Source: an uncultured Isoptericola sp. (lineage in GTDB: Bacteria > Actinomycetota > Actinomycetes > Actinomycetales > Cellulomonadaceae). From it: a stretch of 64,000 nucleotides of DNA. The stretch is from NCBI GenBank assembly GCA_947497265.1, contig CANMFP010000004.1, positions 186,001-250,000 on the forward strand, read 5' to 3'. A program made the position numbers and the translations under genes. Shown here one piece after another: positions 60,541 to 64,000 of this stretch; the first letter of the stretch is position 1, and each line of letters starts with the position of its first letter. A model generated the notes under the pieces. The model saw only the letters and a list, made by a program, of their open reading frames with translations, was not told where the DNA came from and did no database searches.

Positions 60541-61626
60541 TCAGGCTCGGTGGTCCGCGGCGGCCCGCGCCGTCAGGCCGCGCACGAACCCGGCCCCCCA
60601 GCACGCGTGCATCACCACGAGCACGACCGGCAGCGTCAGCGCCACCTTTCCGCGCAGGGCCGGTCGGCGTGACGCCGCGTGGCCCGCGGCGACCAGCACG
60701 CCCAGCAGGTAGGTCACGGGCACCGCGAGGCCCGCACCCAGCACGAGGGCCGACCCGACGGCGGCGCCGCAGGCGACCAGCAGCAGCGACAGGCCGAGGA
60801 ACATCACCAGCACCGGCGGCGCGAGGTAGCGCAGGCCCGCCGTGGAAGGATCGCGCCGCACGACCTCGCGGCGCCACATGCCCGTGCGCCAGAACTGCTT
60901 CGCCACGGCCCTCAGCGTGCGGCGCGGGCGGTACTCCACGACCAGCGACGGGTCGAACCAGAGCACGCCGCCCGCCCGGCGCAGCCGCAGGCACAGGTCC
61001 CAGTCCTCCGCCCGGAACAGCGTCGGGTCGTAGCCGCCCACGGCCTGCACCGCGCTGCGGCGGAACGCCCCGAGGTAGACCGTCTCCGCCGGGCCGGCGC
61101 GGCCGCCCGTGTGGAACGACGCGGGCCCGATGCCGGCCGGGTGGCTCATCGCGCGAGCCGCCGCCGCCTGGACCGTACCGACGCCCACGGGCGTCATCAC
61201 GCCGCCCACGCCCACGGCGCCGGTCGCCCGGAGCAGCCCGACGCACCGCCGCACGTAGTCCGGTGGCAGCTCGGTGTGCCCGTCCACCCGGACGACGACG
61301 GCGTGGTCGGCCGACACCTCGGCGCCCGCGCCGTGCTCGATCGCCAGGTTCAGACCGATCGAGCGTGACCCCGTCGGGTTGTCCACCACCGTGACGCGGT
61401 CGTCCTGGCCGGCGAGGGCGGCGGCGATCGTTGCCGTCGCGTCGTCCGACGGACCCACCGCGAGCACGAGGCGGAGGTCGCCCTCGTGGTCCTGCGCCAG
61501 CACCGACCCGACCGCCGCCGCGAGATAGGCCTCCTCGTCCCGCACGCACGCGACGACGGTCACCCCGCACGCCGGTGCCAGCTCGCCGGCCTGCTGCAGG
61601 GTGACCGTCTCGTCGGGCTCAGCCAT
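60541..61626 (-). CDS. Glycosyltransferase family 2 with C-terminal membrane helices
   Basis: A 361-residue GT-A enzyme. It has VTVVACVRDEEAYLAAAVGSV at the start, the metal site VVVRVDGHTELP (DG-type DxD) and the catalytic acid segment LFRAEDWDLCLRLRRAG. Two to three C-terminal helices (about residues 270-345) anchor it to the membrane, as in glycan-lipid synthases such as ExoA/succinoglycan-type GTs. It overlaps the upstream polysialyltransferase-like gene by 8 bp, so the three minus-strand genes at the end of the window form one operon. Confidence 0.85.
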   Translation of the reverse strand: MAEPDETVTLQQAGELAPACGVTVVACVRDEEAYLAAAVGSVLAQDHEGDLRLVLAVGPSDDATATIAAALAGQDDRVTVVDNPTGSRSIGLNLAIEHGAGAEVSADHAVVVRVDGHTELPPDYVRRCVGLLRATGAVGVGGVMTPVGVGTVQAAAARAMSHPAGIGPASFHTGGRAGPAETVYLGAFRRSAVQAVGGYDPTLFRAEDWDLCLRLRRAGGVLWFDPSLVVEYRPRRTLRAVAKQFWRTGMWRREVVRRDPSTAGLRYLAPPVLVMFLGLSLLLVACGAAVGSALVLGAGLAVPVTYLLGVLVAAGHAASRRPALRGKVALTLPVVLVVMHACWGAGFVRGLTARAAADHRA

Positions 61627-63088
61627 CCATCTCGCCCTTCACCGAACCGACGGCTGCCCGCAGGTCGTCGCCTGCCCCGGCGTACCGGCGTCGCACGAGC
61701 CGCCGCAGGCGCCCGCCCAGGAGCCGCCGGTCCGCGGCGTCCACCACGGCGACGACCCGCGGCGAGCGCCAGCGCGGCACGGGCAACCCGCCCGGGAGGC
61801 CCAGCGCGGTGAGCCGCTTGCGACGGAACCACAGCCGCAGGCTCGCGTCGTCGAGCTCGCGCAGCAGGTCGGCGGTCTCGTCGCGGAAGCGCGCCAGGAG
61901 CTGTGGCTGCTGGCAGTAGGAGACCGCGCGGACCAGCCGCTGCATCGCGGCGGCGTCCTCCCACCGGCCTCCGGACCGGCCGAGCGCGTCGATCGCCACG
62001 GCCGGCACCCGGTTGGAGTTGGGGTACGGCTCGAGACGTTCGAGCAGCATGCGGGTACCGACGTTCTGCGTGGGCACGCCGTACAGGGCGCGGGCCGTCG
62101 CGAGCGCCGTCGAGAAGCACGACACGACCAGCCCGGGCGCCGACTCGCCGTACAGGGACTCGGCCAGCACCGCGGCCGGGGCCACCTCCAGCTCGACCCC
62201 CAGGGTGCGCGCGTGCTCGACCAGTTCCGCGGTGCCCTGCCGAGGGGCCGACGGGTGCGGCTTGAGCAGCACCCGGGTGAACCCGCGATCGGCGGCCATC
62301 TGGATCATCCGGCGGTGCAGCGCGGCCTCCTCGGCGTCGGTGATCAGCCCGATCGCCGCCATGTACTGGCCCAGCAGCAGGGCGTACGACCCGGCCTCGG
62401 GCAGCCGCTCGGCGAGCGCTCGGGGCACGACGGCGGAGTGCCCGTTCGTCGGTCCCTCTCGCTCCGCGCGAGCGACGTCGGCCGCGACGGCCTGCTCGGT
62501 GAGCGCACCGACGATCTTGCGGAACGACTCGGCGGGCACGACGACCCCGGGGACGTCCCACTCGGCGAGCAGCGTGGGGCGCACGCCCGGCAGCAGGTCG
62601 AGGTGCAGCAGCCGCTCGACACGACCGCCGACGTCGTGCCGCAGGTCGAAGCGTGTCGGGCCGTAGACCATGAGGCCGTCGGCGTACACGCTGACGGCGG
62701 CCGAGGAGAAGATCGCGACCAGCGCGCCGGTCGGCGGGGTGGCCACGGACTCCCCGACGATCTCCAGGGGACCGTCGCCGAGGCCCCACCGCTCGCGCAG
62801 CAGCCGCTCCCACAGCGGCACGTCCGCCGGCCGCGGCTTCCACTCCTTGGGGTGGTACGGCGTCACCACGTCGTTCCAGGCGACGACGGCGTCGAACCGG
62901 TCGGCGAGCGCCGCGAAGGCGGGACCGGCGGTGAAGTCGTCGGTGGTCTCGGGCGCCGGGACGTTGTGCTGCACCACCAGGACGGTCCGCTCGCGCCGGG
63001 GCAGCACGCCCGCGTCCCACGCCGCGGCGACCGTGGCCGCACCGAACAGCGTGGAGGCGGTCACGACCTGCGTGGTCACGTCGCTCAC
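61619..63088 (-). CDS. Polysialyltransferase-like glycosyltransferase family protein
   Basis: A 489-residue protein opening TTQVVTASTLFGAATVAAAWDAGVLP, a pattern of the alpha-2,8-polysialyltransferase-like group in actinobacteria. Donor-site motifs RVLLKPHPSAPRQ and VVSCFSTALATARALYG are present. It has a basic C-terminal helix-rich tail (LWFRRKRLTALGLPGG). The GTG at 63088 overlaps the upstream GT2 TGA by 4 bp, and the earlier open frame is not coding. It probably transfers an acidic or acylated sugar; true polysialic acid is not implied. Confidence 0.7.
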   Translation of the reverse strand: MSDVTTQVVTASTLFGAATVAAAWDAGVLPRRERTVLVVQHNVPAPETTDDFTAGPAFAALADRFDAVVAWNDVVTPYHPKEWKPRPADVPLWERLLRERWGLGDGPLEIVGESVATPPTGALVAIFSSAAVSVYADGLMVYGPTRFDLRHDVGGRVERLLHLDLLPGVRPTLLAEWDVPGVVVPAESFRKIVGALTEQAVAADVARAEREGPTNGHSAVVPRALAERLPEAGSYALLLGQYMAAIGLITDAEEAALHRRMIQMAADRGFTRVLLKPHPSAPRQGTAELVEHARTLGVELEVAPAAVLAESLYGESAPGLVVSCFSTALATARALYGVPTQNVGTRMLLERLEPYPNSNRVPAVAIDALGRSGGRWEDAAAMQRLVRAVSYCQQPQLLARFRDETADLLRELDDASLRLWFRRKRLTALGLPGGLPVPRWRSPRVVAVVDAADRRLLGGRLRRLVRRRYAGAGDDLRAAVGSVKGEMDG

Positions 63089-64000
63089 AGCGGCACCCCC
63101 TGCTTGCGGACGGCTCGCACGCGTTCCGGGCCGAGCGCCGCGACCTGCCGGGTGACGACCTGCTTGTCGAACCGCCCCACGAGCTGGCGGGCACGGGCGG
63201 TCATCGCGTGCCACACGTCGTCGGCGTAGGCCCCGCGGCGAGCCACATGGTGGTGCAGCACGGCGAGGACGTCGCGCAGCACCTTGGGCTCGTAGGCGTC
63301 CAGGCCGTCCCGCCGGAGGCGCTCCAGCACCGTGTCGTAGGCCTCGAGGAACCCGAGCTGACGGGCGTCCCCCACGTCGGTGAGCGAGCCCGTGACGGCC
63401 CGCCGGTAGACGTAGCCCGGCGCGTCCACCACGGCGTACCGGTGGGTGCCGAGGAGCAGGCGCCACGCCCACTCCCGGTCCTCCGCCGTCGGGAGCTGCT
63501 CGTCGAAGACGGCCAGGCCGTCGTCGACCACCCGGCGGGAGAGGAACCGGGAGGAGACCTGGACGTAGTTGACCATCGTCGACCGCGAGGTGGGCATGAT
63601 CCCGGTGCGCGGGTCGAGCGGTACGTGCCGCCGGGGCTCGGGCGCCCGCACCCGGCGGCGCTCGTTGCCGTACGCCTGCACCTGGTCGCACACGAGGAAG
63701 TCGACGTCGTGCCGCTCGGCGGCGTCGAGCATCGCGGCGAGGTGCCCGGGGAAGTACCAGTCGTCAGGGTCCAGGAACGTCACCCAGCGACCGCGCGACT
63801 CCCGGATGCCCCGGTTGCGCGCCGCCGACACGCCCTGCGGCGCGCCGTGGTGCACCCAGCGCAGGAGCGGGAGCCGGGCGGAGGCCTCCTCCAGGACCGC
63901 GAGCGTGTCGTCGGTGGAGCCGTCGTCCACGACCACGACCTCCAGGTCGCGCAGGTCGAGGTCCTGGCGCTGCAGGCTCCCCAGGGCATCGGGCAGGTGC
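63085..64000 (-). CDS. Glycosyltransferase family 2 (partial, N-terminus outside the window)
   Basis: At least 305 residues of a GT-A enzyme, its start lying beyond the right edge. Visible motifs are VVVVDDGSTDDTL, GVSAARNRGIRESRG, WVTFLDPDDWYFPGHL (the DxD metal site) and the catalytic-acid segment TAEDREWAWRLL. The C-terminal 90 residues are helical and basic. It is the most upstream gene seen of the three-gene minus-strand operon and overlaps the next gene by 4 bp. Length suggests a complete catalytic domain with only the first few dozen residues missing. Confidence 0.88.
   Translation of the reverse strand, partial: HLPDALGSLQRQDLDLRDLEVVVVDDGSTDDTLAVLEEASARLPLLRWVHHGAPQGVSAARNRGIRESRGRWVTFLDPDDWYFPGHLAAMLDAAERHDVDFLVCDQVQAYGNERRRVRAPEPRRHVPLDPRTGIMPTSRSTMVNYVQVSSRFLSRRVVDDGLAVFDEQLPTAEDREWAWRLLLGTHRYAVVDAPGYVYRRAVTGSLTDVGDARQLGFLEAYDTVLERLRRDGLDAYEPKVLRDVLAVLHHHVARRGAYADDVWHAMTARARQLVGRFDKQVVTRQVAALGPERVRAVRKQGVPL

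Overview
The window comes from a chromosome of a very GC-rich actinobacterium. Codons are strongly G/C-ending, GTG and TTG starts are common, and many genes overlap by 4 bp (GTGA/ATGA). Several genes have a TANNNT -10 box 6-7 nt before the start codon, which is the layout of leaderless transcripts. Gene content (MoxR/DUF58/DUF4129/DUF4350/SpoIIM/RDD block next to ahcY, no mycolate genes) fits Micrococcales, perhaps Promicromonosporaceae or Cellulomonadaceae. That placement is inference, not proof.

Layout. 0-7.7 kb: a membrane-protein operon with a MoxR AAA+ ATPase and a DUF58 protein, then SpoIIM-like and RDD membrane proteins. 7.7-21.5 kb: ordinary chromosomal genes, namely a lipoprotein, two AT3 acyltransferases, a two-component system, adenosylhomocysteinase, a glycine-betaine ABC importer, a YoaK-type membrane protein, a gamma-glutamyltransferase and a PIN-toxin/antitoxin pair. 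21.5-25.6 kb: a CDF metal exporter, a TagB/TagF-like transferase and a truncated RgpF-type glycosyltransferase. A 556-bp stretch then holds only scraps of a CDF gene and of a nucleotide-sugar dehydrogenase gene.

25.6-64 kb is one large cell-envelope glycopolymer locus. 25.6-36.3 kb looks less GC-biased than its surroundings and carries a membrane-anchored methyltransferase, an AT3-SGNH acyltransferase, a tandem pair of two-domain glycosyltransferases and a pair of TupA-like ATP-grasp genes. 36.4-44.3 kb has a second AT3-SGNH gene, two long TagF-like polyol-phosphate polymerases and a UDP-sugar dehydrogenase. 44.5-52 kb is a sulfation module: two sulfotransferases, CysN, CysD and CysQ on one strand, and a TauE/SafE transporter plus CysC on the other. 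Next come a TagGH-type export ABC transporter, two more TagB/TagF-like proteins and a GT4 enzyme. The last 6 kb holds polysialyltransferase-like and GT2 genes, and the final gene runs off the window.

How it may work together (inference): UDP-uronate from the dehydrogenase and CDP-polyol substrates feed the transferases that build a wall teichoic/teichuronic-type polymer. TupA-like and acyltransferase enzymes decorate it, and the TagGH pair exports it. CysD/N/C would make PAPS and CysQ would clear PAP for the two sulfotransferases. No sulfate-reduction gene (cysH/cysI) is visible here, so the module looks built for making sulfate esters. The most unusual points are this sulfation module, the reciprocally degraded tandem glycosyltransferases, a degenerate TupA partner, and a leaderless cysteine-containing small ORF overlapping the sulfate transporter gene.
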